The notes beneath the pieces were generated by a model. It did no database searches. It worked only from the letters and a program-made list of their open reading frames with translations, and had not been told where the DNA came from. Source: Bacillota bacterium (GTDB taxonomy: Bacteria > Bacillota > Clostridia > Acetivibrionales > DTU013). Taken from it: 64,000 bases of DNA. The DNA lies in the NCBI GenBank assembly GCA_023439545.1, contig JAEXNT010000058.1, forward strand, positions 11,413-75,412, read 5' to 3'. Below are positions 8,819 through 17,438 of the stretch, piece after piece; within the stretch, counting starts at the first letter, position 1, and each line of letters begins with the position of its first letter. Both the position numbers and the translations under genes were made by a program.

Positions 8819-9127
8819 TTAATTCTCCTGTATAACTATATATTAAATTATACGTAGTGCTCCGTCAATGTACTGATGTTAATTTATGATATAAAGCTTA
8901 ATTTTGATATGATAAAGCTGTCTCTTTTGTGCACAGTCATCACAAAAAGCTGTTCATCGCTTTTTCGCCAGTCTTAAGGTGATTTCTCCCCAGGACATGT
9001 TAACACCTCTGTTTATCAATTTGATAATAGATTCTGATTTTCGGTGAAAAATATCCGTTTTGATATACTGTTGTTCTGCGATATGCTAGTATATATCTGG
9101 TAGCGGTAATACAAGGAGAAATCAAAT
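8819..9127. other. Intergenic stretch without recognised gene
   Basis: 309 AT-rich bases between the divergent ytvI and the Nudix gene. It must hold the promoters of both. I see AGGAGA sites next to each gene but no convincing palindrome, repeat or small ORF. Confidence 0.5.
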
Positions 9128-9523
9128 ATGAAGGACGTAACAGCCGCAGTCATTTTCAGGGATGGAAAGGTTTTTATAGCGCGGAGAGCTCCGGGGGAGA
9201 ATTCAGCTGGAGGCTGGGAGTTTCCGGGCGGTAAGGTCGAAAAGGACGAATCGCCGCAGGAATGCCTCAAACGCGAGCTTTATGAGGAACTGAGCATAAA
9301 AACCGAGATAGGCGATTTTGTTGCGGAAAGCATTTACGAATACCCGAAAGGCTTGATCCGCCTCCTGGCATACAGGGCGGAAATCACAGAGGGAAAAATC
9401 AAGCTTTCGGTGCATGACGCCTGCAGCTGGGTCACGGTAAATGAACTTTGCAAATTCGAGCTTCTTCCTGCTGACGTGCCTGTTGCTGACAAGCTTGCAG
9501 AAATGTATCAGGAAGGATTCTGA
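9128..9523 (+). CDS. mutT: Nudix hydrolase, probable 8-oxo-dGTP diphosphatase (MutT type)
   Basis: 131 residues, the normal MutT size. The Nudix box is complete, from GGKVEKDESP to RELYEELSI (residues 37-60), with the metal-binding RExxEE core; the usual Gly after EEL is Ser. The N-terminal VTAAVIFRDGKVFIARR and the C-terminal SWVTVNEL fit the enzymes that clean oxidised dGTP from the nucleotide pool and prevent A-to-C transversions. AAGGAGA lies 8 bases before the start. It ends 85 bases before the trp promoter and seems a separate unit. Substrate choice within the Nudix family is inferred. Confidence 0.85.
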   Translation: MKDVTAAVIFRDGKVFIARRAPGENSAGGWEFPGGKVEKDESPQECLKRELYEELSIKTEIGDFVAESIYEYPKGLIRLLAYRAEITEGKIKLSVHDACSWVTVNELCKFELLPADVPVADKLAEMYQEGF

Positions 9524-9607
9524 CGTCGGTGCTGCGGAAATGGCTGCAGGACATAAACACGGTTTTCGGACCTAAAACGGAGGAAAGTCTAAAGTTAGAA
9601 TTTGTTG

Positions 9608-9637
9608 TTGACAAATTGACATTGTCGGTGTTACAAT
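9608..9637 (+). promoter_or_regulatory. Promoter of the trp operon
   Basis: TTGACA (9608-9613), 18-base spacer, TACAAT (9632-9637). A second TTGACA at 9616 is too close to be used with this -10 box. The T-box leader starts just downstream. Confidence 0.75.
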
Positions 9638-9644
9638 TTTTTCA

Positions 9645-9920
9645 AATAAATATTCTAAACCAGTGAACAAGAGAAGTAAGAATGAACCTTTGTACAAAGA
9701 GAGCCGACGATGGTGGGAAGGCGGCTGCAAAGTCATCCTGAATGGACTTGCGAGGTAAGCCTGAAATCGAAAGAGAGTAGGCGCTTACGGGGATCCTGCC
9801 CGTTACCAGGAGGGTGTATATGTCAGTATACATGCATGAGGTGGACGATTATTCGTCAAATTGGGTGGTACCGCAGAAGTCAAGCTTTTGTCCCTGTAGA
9901 GGGGATGAAGGCTTTTTTTA
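9645..9920 (+). promoter_or_regulatory. T-box leader, tryptophan specifier
   Basis: The T-box core TGGGTGGTACCGC lies at 9862-9874. Stem I carries the AGAGAGCCG start and a GATGGTGGGAA terminal loop. The specifier region reads GAA-TGG-AC, so the codon is TGG (9743-9745), for Trp. The terminator arms are 9882-9895 and 9900-9914, followed by a T run to 9919. Uncharged tRNA-Trp would bind the TGG codon and the core, form the antiterminator and switch on trpBADCF. Confidence 0.95.
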
Positions 9921-9938
9921 TTACATTTTTTGCCGGGA

Positions 9939-10038
9939 GTATGTTTAACGCCCTTAAGGCGCGGATTTCCCATAAAACATACATGGAAGTATGTTTAGCG
10001 CCTTTGAGGCGCGGATTTCATATAAAACATACATGAAA
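9939..10038 (+). repeat. Two tandem 50-bp palindromic units before trpB
   Basis: Units 9939-9988 and 9989-10038 agree at about 44 of 50 positions. Each has an outer inverted repeat GTATGTTT...AAACATAC and an inner one close to GCGCC...GGCGC, so each RNA copy could fold into a two-tier hairpin. They sit between the T-box terminator and the trpB ribosome site. They look like a dispersed palindromic repeat that has inserted and duplicated. Confidence 0.8.
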
Positions 10039-10050
10039 GGGGGGACAGGA

Positions 10051-11235
10051 ATGTCAAATGGAAGATTCGGAATCCATGGAGGTCAGTATATACCGGAAAC
10101 GCTTATGAATGCTGTTATAGAGCTTGAGGAAGCATATACACGCTTCAGCAGGGATCCGGGATTTGTCGCGGAACTCGACAGTTTACTGAAAAATTATGCC
10201 GGAAGACCTTCCCTGCTTTATTATGCCGAAAAAATGACCAGGGACCTCGGCGGGGCGAAGGTCTATTTTAAGCGCGAGGATCTCAACCATACAGGTTCAC
10301 ACAAAATAAACAACGTGCTCGGGCAGGTGCTCCTGGCCAGGAAAATGGGCAAAACGCGTGTAATCGCCGAAACGGGAGCGGGGCAGCATGGAGTCGCGAC
10401 GGCAACGGCGGCAGCGCTGATGGGTATGGAATGCGAGATATTCATGGGCAGGGAGGATACCGAACGGCAGGCTCTGAATGTCTACAGAATGGAGCTTCTT
10501 GGCGCAAAGGTCCATGCGGTGACAAGCGGGACGCAGACGCTCAAGGACGCAGTGAATGAGACTATGCGCGAATGGACCAACCGGGTGGCGGATACGCACT
10601 ATGTGCTGGGCTCCGTCATGGGACCGCATCCGTTTCCGACTATAGTAAGGGATTTTCAAAGCGTTATAGGCCGTGAAACTAAACAGCAGATGCTCGAGAT
10701 GGAAGGGAAGCTTCCCGATGCCGTACTTGCCTGTGTTGGCGGCGGAAGTAATGCCATGGGGCTCTTCCACGATTTTATTGGAGATAAGGCCGTGAGGCTG
10801 ATAGGGTGCGAGGCTGCCGGGCGCGGCGTCGATACGGATAAGACCGCGGCAACTATGGCAACCGGGACGATAGGGATATTCCACGGTATGAAGTCTTACT
10901 TCTGCCAGGACAAATACGGTCAGATAGCTCCCGTTTATTCAATTTCCGCGGGGCTTGATTATCCGGGCGTGGGACCCGAACATGCAAACCTGAGGGATAT
11001 GGGCAGGGCGGAATATGTTCCGGTGACGGACGACGAGGCTGTGGATGCATTCGAGTACCTCTCACGGACGGAGGGTATAATCCCGGCAATAGAGAGCGCT
11101 CATGCCGTTGCTTATGCAAGAAGACTGGCGCCTGAGATGGGTACCGGCAAGATAATCGTAATATGCCTGTCGGGCAGGGGCGACAAGGATGTGGCGGCAA
11201 TTGCGAGGTACAGGGGGGTACAAATCCATGACTAG
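10051..11235 (+). CDS. trpB: Tryptophan synthase beta chain
   Basis: 394 residues. It joins indole and serine to tryptophan with PLP, as partner of TrpA. The PLP lysine is Lys85 in HTGSHKINN, and the phosphate loop GGGSNAMG is present near residue 230. The start at 10051 is preceded by AGGGGGG; an in-frame upstream ATG at 9991 lies inside the palindromic repeat and is unlikely to be used. It is the first gene of trpBADCF and overlaps trpA by 8 bases, which suggests translational coupling of the two subunits. Controlled by the upstream Trp T-box. Confidence 0.97.
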   Translation: MSNGRFGIHGGQYIPETLMNAVIELEEAYTRFSRDPGFVAELDSLLKNYAGRPSLLYYAEKMTRDLGGAKVYFKREDLNHTGSHKINNVLGQVLLARKMGKTRVIAETGAGQHGVATATAAALMGMECEIFMGREDTERQALNVYRMELLGAKVHAVTSGTQTLKDAVNETMREWTNRVADTHYVLGSVMGPHPFPTIVRDFQSVIGRETKQQMLEMEGKLPDAVLACVGGGSNAMGLFHDFIGDKAVRLIGCEAAGRGVDTDKTAATMATGTIGIFHGMKSYFCQDKYGQIAPVYSISAGLDYPGVGPEHANLRDMGRAEYVPVTDDEAVDAFEYLSRTEGIIPAIESAHAVAYARRLAPEMGTGKIIVICLSGRGDKDVAAIARYRGVQIHD

Positions 11236-12001
11236 ATTGGAAAAGGTATTTTCCCAGGGCAAGGCGTTTATTCCGTTTGTAACGGCAGGCGATCCTTCCA
11301 TCGGAATGACCGAGCAGCTTGTATACCGGATGGCGGAAGCCGGAGCTGATCTTATAGAGCTCGGGATCCCTTTCTCCGATCCGATCGCCGAGGGCCCTGT
11401 CATACAGGAAGCCGACAACAGAGCGCTATCGGGCGGAGTAACTACGGACGACATATTTGAAATGATGCGCCGAGTACGAAGAACATGCAGTATTCCGATA
11501 GCATTCATGACTTACGTGAACCCAATTTTCACATACGGGCCGGAAAGATTCATGGCCGGTTGCAGTGAAACCGGCGTCGATGCGATAATCGTACCCGATC
11601 TGCCCTTCGAGGAAAAGGGAGAACTCCTTCCTTTTTGCAGGATGCACGGCGTCACACTGATTTCCATGATCGCTCCGACCTCGGGAGAACGTATAAAAAA
11701 GATCGCCTCCGAAGCGGAGGGCTTTGTCTACTGCGTATCTTCCATGGGTGTCACTGGCGTCAGACAGGGCATAGGCAACTATGCAGGAGAGATGGTGAAG
11801 CTTGTCAAAGAAGTAAAGGATATTCCGTGCGCCATAGGCTTCGGGATTTCGACGCCGGAGCAGGCTGCCTCAATGGCCGGATTTGCCGACGGAGTCATAG
11901 TCGGAAGCGCTATCGTAAAGATAGTCGGGCAATATGGCAAGGACTGCGTACCGCATGTCGCAGAATATGTCAGCAAGATAAAAAAGGCGTTGACCTGTTG
12001 A
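11228..12001 (+). CDS. trpA: Tryptophan synthase alpha chain
   Basis: 257 residues, a TIM barrel that splits indole-3-glycerol phosphate and channels indole to TrpB. The catalytic Glu44 (IELGIPFSDP) and Asp51 are in place. A G-rich ribosome site lies inside the end of trpB, and the genes overlap by 8 bases. A gap of 89 bases separates it from trpD. Length and motifs are normal. Confidence 0.96.
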   Translation: MTRLEKVFSQGKAFIPFVTAGDPSIGMTEQLVYRMAEAGADLIELGIPFSDPIAEGPVIQEADNRALSGGVTTDDIFEMMRRVRRTCSIPIAFMTYVNPIFTYGPERFMAGCSETGVDAIIVPDLPFEEKGELLPFCRMHGVTLISMIAPTSGERIKKIASEAEGFVYCVSSMGVTGVRQGIGNYAGEMVKLVKEVKDIPCAIGFGISTPEQAASMAGFADGVIVGSAIVKIVGQYGKDCVPHVAEYVSKIKKALTC

Positions 12002-12090
12002 CCTGAACAGGATGAGTATAAACGCTGTTGGCGCGCCCGCAGCTAAAGTTGGCGCACCAACAGAATCAGACGAGAAGAGGAGAGAATAGT

Positions 12091-13122
12091 ATGATCAAAG
12101 ATGTATTGAAAAAGCTCACGACAAGGCAGGATCTAACTGAAGAGGAAGCCTACAGCCTGATTGTGGCGATCAAGAATGATGAGCTTAGCGACGTCCAGAT
12201 TGCAGGTTTTCAGGTGGCGCTCCTGATGAAAGGGCCTACACTGACTGAAATTGCGGCAATAGCCAAGGCTATGCGCGACAATTGCATACGGATAAATCCG
12301 TCGGTCGGTGAGGAACTCATGGATACCTGTGGAACCGGCGGCGGACTGAGCACCTTCAACATTTCAACTGCTGTAGCATTTGTTGCGGCAGCCGCCGGAA
12401 TCCCGGTAGCAAAGCACGGGAGCAGATCGATTTCGAGCCTTTCTGGAAGCGCCGATGTACTGGAAGCTCTGAACGTCGAAATAAATCAGAGCCCGAAAGG
12501 TATAGAAAAGCTTATCGAAGATATTGGAATAGCATTCCTCTATGCCCCGCTGTTTCACCCCGTGATGGGCAAAGTCCTGCCTCCGGAAAAGGATCTTGGC
12601 ATCAAGACAATTTTCTACACCATCATAGGTCCCTTGATCAATCCGACAAAAGCTTCGAGACACGTAATGGGCGTTTACAAGCCCGAATTGCTGGATACCG
12701 TAGCCAAGGTGGCCTCCGCGATAGGATACACGAGAGCGCTTTTCGTATACGGATTGGATGGACTTGATGAAATATCGCTCATAGGAAAAACAAGGATCAA
12801 CGAGCTCAGGGATGGAAACATTACAACCTACGAGATCGCTCCTGAAGATTTTGGCTTTTCACGCTGCACTCTGCCGGAGATAGCAACGGGTACGCCCCAG
12901 GAAAATGCCGTGATGATCGGGGATGTGTTCTCTGGCAGGGACAGGGGACCGCGGCGCCAGGCCGTCATCCTCAATGCCGCAGGCGCTCTGACGGTGGGCG
13001 GACGTGCAGGATCGTTCAAGGAAGGTATCGCTCTTGCAGGCGAACTTATCGACAGCGGCGCCGCACAGAAAAAACTCGAGCAACTGGTCACTGCCTCACA
13101 TGATTACGGTGCAATGAAATGA
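12091..13122 (+). CDS. trpD: Anthranilate phosphoribosyltransferase
   Basis: 343 residues. It transfers the phosphoribosyl group of PRPP to anthranilate, the second step of tryptophan synthesis. The PRPP loop DTCGTGGG (residues 78-85) is intact. The next conserved block reads KHGSRSIS where most family members have KHGNR. The ATG at 12091 has GAGGAGAGA upstream; the longer frame from 12028 lacks one. The stop overlaps the trpC start (ATGA). No glutamine amidotransferase domain is fused and no trpG is nearby, so the anthranilate must come from genes elsewhere. Confidence 0.95.
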   Translation: MIKDVLKKLTTRQDLTEEEAYSLIVAIKNDELSDVQIAGFQVALLMKGPTLTEIAAIAKAMRDNCIRINPSVGEELMDTCGTGGGLSTFNISTAVAFVAAAAGIPVAKHGSRSISSLSGSADVLEALNVEINQSPKGIEKLIEDIGIAFLYAPLFHPVMGKVLPPEKDLGIKTIFYTIIGPLINPTKASRHVMGVYKPELLDTVAKVASAIGYTRALFVYGLDGLDEISLIGKTRINELRDGNITTYEIAPEDFGFSRCTLPEIATGTPQENAVMIGDVFSGRDRGPRRQAVILNAAGALTVGGRAGSFKEGIALAGELIDSGAAQKKLEQLVTASHDYGAMK

Positions 13123-13835
13123 ATACATCCTTTACTGCATGTACCGATGCTCTATGGCAAAAATACAGAACAGGTTCGATCCCTGTAATACCCGATATAA
13201 AATGCAAATCTCCGGGTGAAGGCGATCTGCTTTCGGGCAGGAATCTCTCCGAATACGCAAAAATGCTTGTAGCTGCCGGTGCGCCCGTTGTTTCGGTAGT
13301 GACGGAAGCGGAGCATTATGGCGGTTCGACCGGGATGTTCAGGAGAGTTGCCGCGTCTATAAGCGTACCGCTTTTGAGGAAGGATTTTATCACCACCTTC
13401 GATCAGCTTCGGGAGAGTGCAGATATTGGCGCTTCAGGTGTGCTTCTCATTGCTTCGAAGCTCGAGAGGAAAAAGCTGCTGCAGCTGGCTGAAGCTGCGG
13501 CGGCTTTGGGACTGGAGCCGCTGATCGAAACTCACGACAGGGATGAGATACTGTTTGCGGCCGACATGAAACCGACATTCCTCGGTATCAACAACCGGGA
13601 CATAAGTAGATACGAAACAGACAACGGAAGCGTCGGCACTACTGAACTTCTGGCCTCATACGCCGGATCCGGCGCCTTGCTGCTGAGCGAAAGCTCCATC
13701 TCCTCGGCGGAAGATGTGCGCCGCGCGGCGGCGGCAGGGGCTCATGCGGTGCTTGTCGGTACGGCTCTGCTGAGCGCACGGGATCCTGTAGAAATGTACC
13801 GGTATCTGAGCAGCATTTGTGTACCCGGACTGTGA
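13119..13835 (+). CDS. trpC: Indole-3-glycerol phosphate synthase, short form
   Basis: 238 residues; typical enzymes have 250-270. It closes the indole ring from the anthranilate-derived carboxyphenylamino sugar phosphate. Most catalytic residues are visible: IKCKSP (the first catalytic Lys), LLRKDF (the general acid Lys), LIETHD, INNRD and LLSES. Two features are unusual: only about 25 residues precede the first barrel strand, so the N-terminal helical segment is largely missing, and the conserved Glu two residues before the first catalytic Lys is Asp. It starts in an ATGA overlap with trpD. Context makes the role almost certain. Confidence 0.9.
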   Translation: MNTSFTACTDALWQKYRTGSIPVIPDIKCKSPGEGDLLSGRNLSEYAKMLVAAGAPVVSVVTEAEHYGGSTGMFRRVAASISVPLLRKDFITTFDQLRESADIGASGVLLIASKLERKKLLQLAEAAAALGLEPLIETHDRDEILFAADMKPTFLGINNRDISRYETDNGSVGTTELLASYAGSGALLLSESSISSAEDVRRAAAAGAHAVLVGTALLSARDPVEMYRYLSSICVPGL

Positions 13836-13899
13836 ATATAATAAGTACTGATAACCGGCGTATGACGGTATTCCCGACAATCGAACGGAGGTCCGATCC

Positions 13900-14571
13900 A
13901 TGACAAGGGTAAAGCTATGCGGAATTACGAATGAGAGGGATATAGACATATGTGCCAAAGCCGGCGTACATGTACTGGGTTTTGTTGTAGCTTATCCCGT
14001 TCCAGTTCCGTGGAATCTGACGCCGGAAAGGGCGCGTGAGCTTATCGAAAGTGTTCCGCCGTTCATTCAGACCTGTGTCGTTACCGGCGGAGAGGTTGAT
14101 AAGATCCTCGATATCGCAGCTCTTACCCGCCCCAATCTTGTTCAGCTGCATTACAGGGAATCCCTCGCAGAAATAGCAGAAATGGCCCGCAGCCTGAAGC
14201 AGCAAGGAATGAAAACTATCAAAGCGCTCAGAATAAATTCCGACGGCAGGTGCGATTTTGAAATACCCGATCCTGCGATTGCGGCAAAAGCCCTTTCGAA
14301 AAGCGGGATTTCCGCTATTCTTGCAGACTCCTATACTGAGACGATGCCGGGCGGTACGGGTGTTGCAGTCGAACTGCGGACATTCCGGAGGATTAAAAAG
14401 GAAAGCTCACTGCCGGTTATACTGGCCGGGGGCCTTAATCCTGCAAATATAGAAAATATAGTCCGTGAAGCGCAGCCTTATGCAGTCGATATACTTACGG
14501 GAGCAGAGGAAAGCCCGGGGCATAAGAACCCTGATAAAATAAATCGACTCATGGCTGCCGTATGCAGGTAG
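13900..14571 (+). CDS. trpF: Phosphoribosylanthranilate isomerase
   Basis: 223 residues, a TIM barrel catalysing the Amadori rearrangement between the TrpD and TrpC steps. The general base Cys7 (KLCGIT) and the general acid Asp143 (ILADS) are present, as is the phosphate loop LAGGLNPANI. The usual QLHG motif reads QLHY and the insertion after strand 2 is longer than normal. CGGAGG precedes the start. It is the last gene of the operon, 64 bases after trpC; no clear terminator follows before the convergent GGDEF gene. Confidence 0.93.
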   Translation: MTRVKLCGITNERDIDICAKAGVHVLGFVVAYPVPVPWNLTPERARELIESVPPFIQTCVVTGGEVDKILDIAALTRPNLVQLHYRESLAEIAEMARSLKQQGMKTIKALRINSDGRCDFEIPDPAIAAKALSKSGISAILADSYTETMPGGTGVAVELRTFRRIKKESSLPVILAGGLNPANIENIVREAQPYAVDILTGAEESPGHKNPDKINRLMAAVCR

Positions 14572-14595
14572 TTGAATGGAACCCTCAATGTAATT

Positions 14596-15681
14596 TTAGA
14601 CCGAGACGGTTTCGTAAACTATGCGGTTCTTGCCCTTGTGCTTGCCGTCATAGAGCCGGCGGTCGGCTTCAAGGATGACGTCCTGGTACATGAAATAGTT
14701 ATCGCTCTGACAGATACCTGCCGTGATGGTAACAATCAATGCTTCTCCGTCATATTCGAATCTGTTTTCAGCAATCTCGCTGTGTATCCTTTCGACACAC
14801 GTTACTACCCCTGCCATGGAAGACTTGTTGAACAGTATGAGTATCTCATCCCCGCCCCAGCGGGATACATAATCGGTCTCACGCACATTTTCCTTTATTA
14901 CCCCAACTACGCTTTTCAGAACCTTATCTCCGCAGTCATGCCCATAGCGGTCGTTTATCTGCTTGAAATCGTCTATATCAACTATCGCTATAACGAATTC
15001 CACGTTGTGATTCTGTTTCCTGTCGACTGCGACCTCCAGCCTTTGCTTCATTGCCCTTCTGTTGAGCAGCTGCGTGAGCGAATCCTTGTTTGCCAGCTCT
15101 GAAAGATGGTCGTTCTGCAACTGCAGTTTTTCTTTGTCCCGCATCATCGCATTGAAAAATACATAGATCATTAAACTGACAATTGTGAATGCGGCGATGG
15201 AGTTCAAAACAAAAATGAAATCGAGATACCTGTTGTCCGGATATATCCTGATAGGAGTCAGATCTATATAGTTCGGGAGGAATTTCATAGCCATCAGCAG
15301 CGTAAATGCGAAACCTGTTGTCATATACGCGATATATTTTTTGCTGTGTAATACCATTACAAGATGGTAGCTGCCGAAAACCGTACAGACGAGAAACATC
15401 TCAAATCCGTTTCCGGTACCGATAGTAAGCGTCGCGAAAAAACCCTGGATACAAACTTCTAAAATAGAATAATTGATGACGTCCGGGGCTTTCTTACATA
15501 AAAAGACGCACAGCAGAACCAAATAGTAAATTATGCTGAATATATTAAAAACAGACATGAATTTACTGCCGATGTAATAAAAATAGATTACATAAATACA
15601 ATGAATGAACAGAAAACCGCTCAGAATCAAATAAATCAGTGGGCTGTACTTTTTGATCAAGGCCGCAGAATCATTTTCCAT
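14596..15681 (-). CDS. Membrane diguanylate cyclase (GGDEF)
   Basis: 361 residues. Six hydrophobic segments fill residues 1-180, with no recognised extracellular sensor domain. A short coiled linker leads to a GGDEF domain from about residue 195 (DSLTQLLNRRAM). The active loop reads RWGGDEI, a working variant of GGDEF, and the metal- and substrate-binding IVDIDDFKQIND is intact. It should make cyclic di-GMP. I see no RxxD inhibitory site immediately before the loop. The stop lies 25 bases from the trpF stop. Confidence 0.92.
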   Translation of the reverse strand: MENDSAALIKKYSPLIYLILSGFLFIHCIYVIYFYYIGSKFMSVFNIFSIIYYLVLLCVFLCKKAPDVINYSILEVCIQGFFATLTIGTGNGFEMFLVCTVFGSYHLVMVLHSKKYIAYMTTGFAFTLLMAMKFLPNYIDLTPIRIYPDNRYLDFIFVLNSIAAFTIVSLMIYVFFNAMMRDKEKLQLQNDHLSELANKDSLTQLLNRRAMKQRLEVAVDRKQNHNVEFVIAIVDIDDFKQINDRYGHDCGDKVLKSVVGVIKENVRETDYVSRWGGDEILILFNKSSMAGVVTCVERIHSEIAENRFEYDGEALIVTITAGICQSDNYFMYQDVILEADRRLYDGKHKGKNRIVYETVSV

Positions 15682-15870
15682 AATACTGATTACTACCTTA
15701 TAACCTTTACAATCGATTACCCATGCTGTGTTTTATCAGCACGATTATTTTATAATAAAATTCCAATATTATCAAGTCATTTTTTCTTGTCGAACATTGT
15801 CAATAAGTCCATAATTGTATTCGTGAGATTGGTAAAATCGTAAGCTCTTACAACTCATGGGGGACTTAGT

Positions 15871-16356
15871 TTGGCTGAATTGGAGATCAGGCCTGATAAA
15901 GAGCTCGAGGATCTTAAAAAAGGCGGTAACAAGGACGAGCGCAAGCTGAGTCCCGAAGAGCTGCAGGCAAAGATAGCCCATATGCAGGCTATCCTCGACA
16001 AACAGCAGCAAAAACGGGCCGAACAGATAGCAAAACACAGCGGCCAGCCCGGCAACATATCTGCCATGATAAAGAAAAATACAGATAAACAGCTTGCAAA
16101 AACACAGGCACGGATAGATGCGCTTAAGGCTCAGCTTGCTGCGGCCCAGACCGGCTCGACGACAGGCAGCGGCATTTCAGCCGGCCAGACGGCCACAACC
16201 AGCGTGACGCCTGCATCCGGAGCGCCAGCATCATTCGGTGCGATCACTGTAAAAACTGCATCCTCACGAGTATTGTCCGGGGATGAAGATAGTGATAAGG
16301 CCAAAACAAAAGCCCGGAGCAACGATGACGGAAAAGGCCCGGGAAAAATCAGGTAA
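15871..16356 (+). CDS. Hypothetical coiled-coil protein
   Basis: 161 residues, not recognised. Residues 1-95 are strongly charged and heptad-like (a likely coiled coil rich in Lys, Glu, Gln and Ala). Residues 95-135 are a low-complexity Thr/Ser/Gly/Ala linker and the tail is basic and Asp/Lys rich. There is no signal peptide or membrane segment. The start is a TTG with GGGGGA 6-7 bases upstream. A strong terminator follows at once, so it is a single-gene unit. Confidence 0.65.
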   Translation: MAELEIRPDKELEDLKKGGNKDERKLSPEELQAKIAHMQAILDKQQQKRAEQIAKHSGQPGNISAMIKKNTDKQLAKTQARIDALKAQLAAAQTGSTTGSGISAGQTATTSVTPASGAPASFGAITVKTASSRVLSGDEDSDKAKTKARSNDDGKGPGKIR

Positions 16357-16386
16357 GGACAGACCGTGCTCTTAAGAGCATAGGCG

Positions 16387-16412
16387 CCGGGGATCTTGGA
16401 TCCCCGGTTTTT
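16387..16412 (+). terminator. Terminator of the coiled-coil gene
   Basis: CCGGGGATC and GATCCCCGG form a perfect 9-pair stem with a 3-base loop, followed by TTTTT. Confidence 0.93.
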
Positions 16413-16450
16413 CTATCCTTCAAAAAACTCTTTCAGGCTTTCAGCCATTT

Positions 16451-16607
16451 TCAGTACCGCGAATCTACGGCTGGCATTATACCGATCTTAAGGCCCATCG
16501 AACTGTCTTCTGCCCCTGGGGAGGCGGTTCCGCTGCTGCAACCGGTGAATGCAAGCATACCGGTGACAATGGTAAGGACTATTATTGGTTTATATTTACA
16601 TTGTATG
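16451..16607 (-). pseudogene. N-terminal scrap of a binding-protein lipoprotein gene
   Basis: Read on the minus strand this gives a hydrophobic signal peptide with the lipobox FTGC, then a Ser/Thr/Gly linker and LKIGIMPAVDS, a start typical of periplasmic-binding-type ABC lipoproteins. It stops after about 50 codons. No start codon or ribosome site is present where one is expected, and nothing further of the protein follows, so only the 5' end of a lost gene survives. Confidence 0.55.
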
Positions 16608-16721
16608 TCTTCGCCTCGGATTTAACAGTATTTATGGCAAGTCGTGAGAATATTGCAGCCGCGGCAGGTACTTTTCAATTTACATAATCATATGATACAC
16701 AAGAGGAAGGTAGTGATTATT

Positions 16722-17378
16722 ATGCCGTATTGTCCGATGGGGATCATATATTACCGCTTCAGCCCGGGAACAGGCAATATTCCGGTTTCAGGCGCGGGAG
16801 CGAAAGCCTTCCCAGGCCCGGCTGTCTCAAACCCGGCTCTTTCAAGCGTCAAAAAATCTGCTAAGGATCTGAAATGTTTAATGCATTTATTATGGTCGCA
16901 GCATGTTTACTGGACAAGGATGTTTATCATAAGTGCGGTTTTCGGCTTGCCGGACATAGATCCTACCACTGAGCGCCTTCTCAGGAACCCCGAGGATTTC
17001 AGGGCTGCTTTGAGGCCATTTTACGGCGCGGGCGCAGACCGCCTTGCCGATCTTTTGAGGGAGCACCTCCTGCTAGCCGCCCAGCTCGTTAAGGCGGCAA
17101 AAGCGGGTGACAGCAAGGCAGCCGCGGACGCCGAAAGAAGATGGTATGCAAATGCCGATGAGATAGCGGCGTATCTTGGCAGCATCAATCCATACTGGAC
17201 CGTTGACGAGTGGAGATCCATGCTGTACGAACACCTTGCCCTTACTAAAAAAGAGGCAGTCGAAATGCTCGCAGGAAAATACGCAGACAGCATATCGACG
17301 TTCGACGACGTAGAGAGGGAAGCATTGGTAATGGCTGAGGTAATGGCCGACGGGCTCATAAGGCAATTCGGCCTGTAA
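16722..17378 (+). CDS. Conserved hypothetical protein, helical
   Basis: 218 residues from the ATG at 16722, which has AGGAAGG 11 bases upstream. The first 50 residues are Pro/Gly/Ala rich. The rest is a helical domain starting LWSQHVYWTRM and continuing with DRLADLLREHL, NADEIAAYL and YEHLALTKKEAVEML. I know this domain from many Bacillota, where it is sometimes mislabelled acetylglutamate kinase; it has no kinase motif. The regularly spaced His, Glu and Asp residues suggest a four-helix bundle that might bind metal, but that is a guess. Function unknown. Confidence 0.75.
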   Translation: MPYCPMGIIYYRFSPGTGNIPVSGAGAKAFPGPAVSNPALSSVKKSAKDLKCLMHLLWSQHVYWTRMFIISAVFGLPDIDPTTERLLRNPEDFRAALRPFYGAGADRLADLLREHLLLAAQLVKAAKAGDSKAAADAERRWYANADEIAAYLGSINPYWTVDEWRSMLYEHLALTKKEAVEMLAGKYADSISTFDDVEREALVMAEVMADGLIRQFGL

Positions 17379-17438
17379 TGCTTCCGGCGGCGGTAAAAAC
17401 GGGCGGCAGGTATTTCTGGGAATAATGATATGCCAGGA

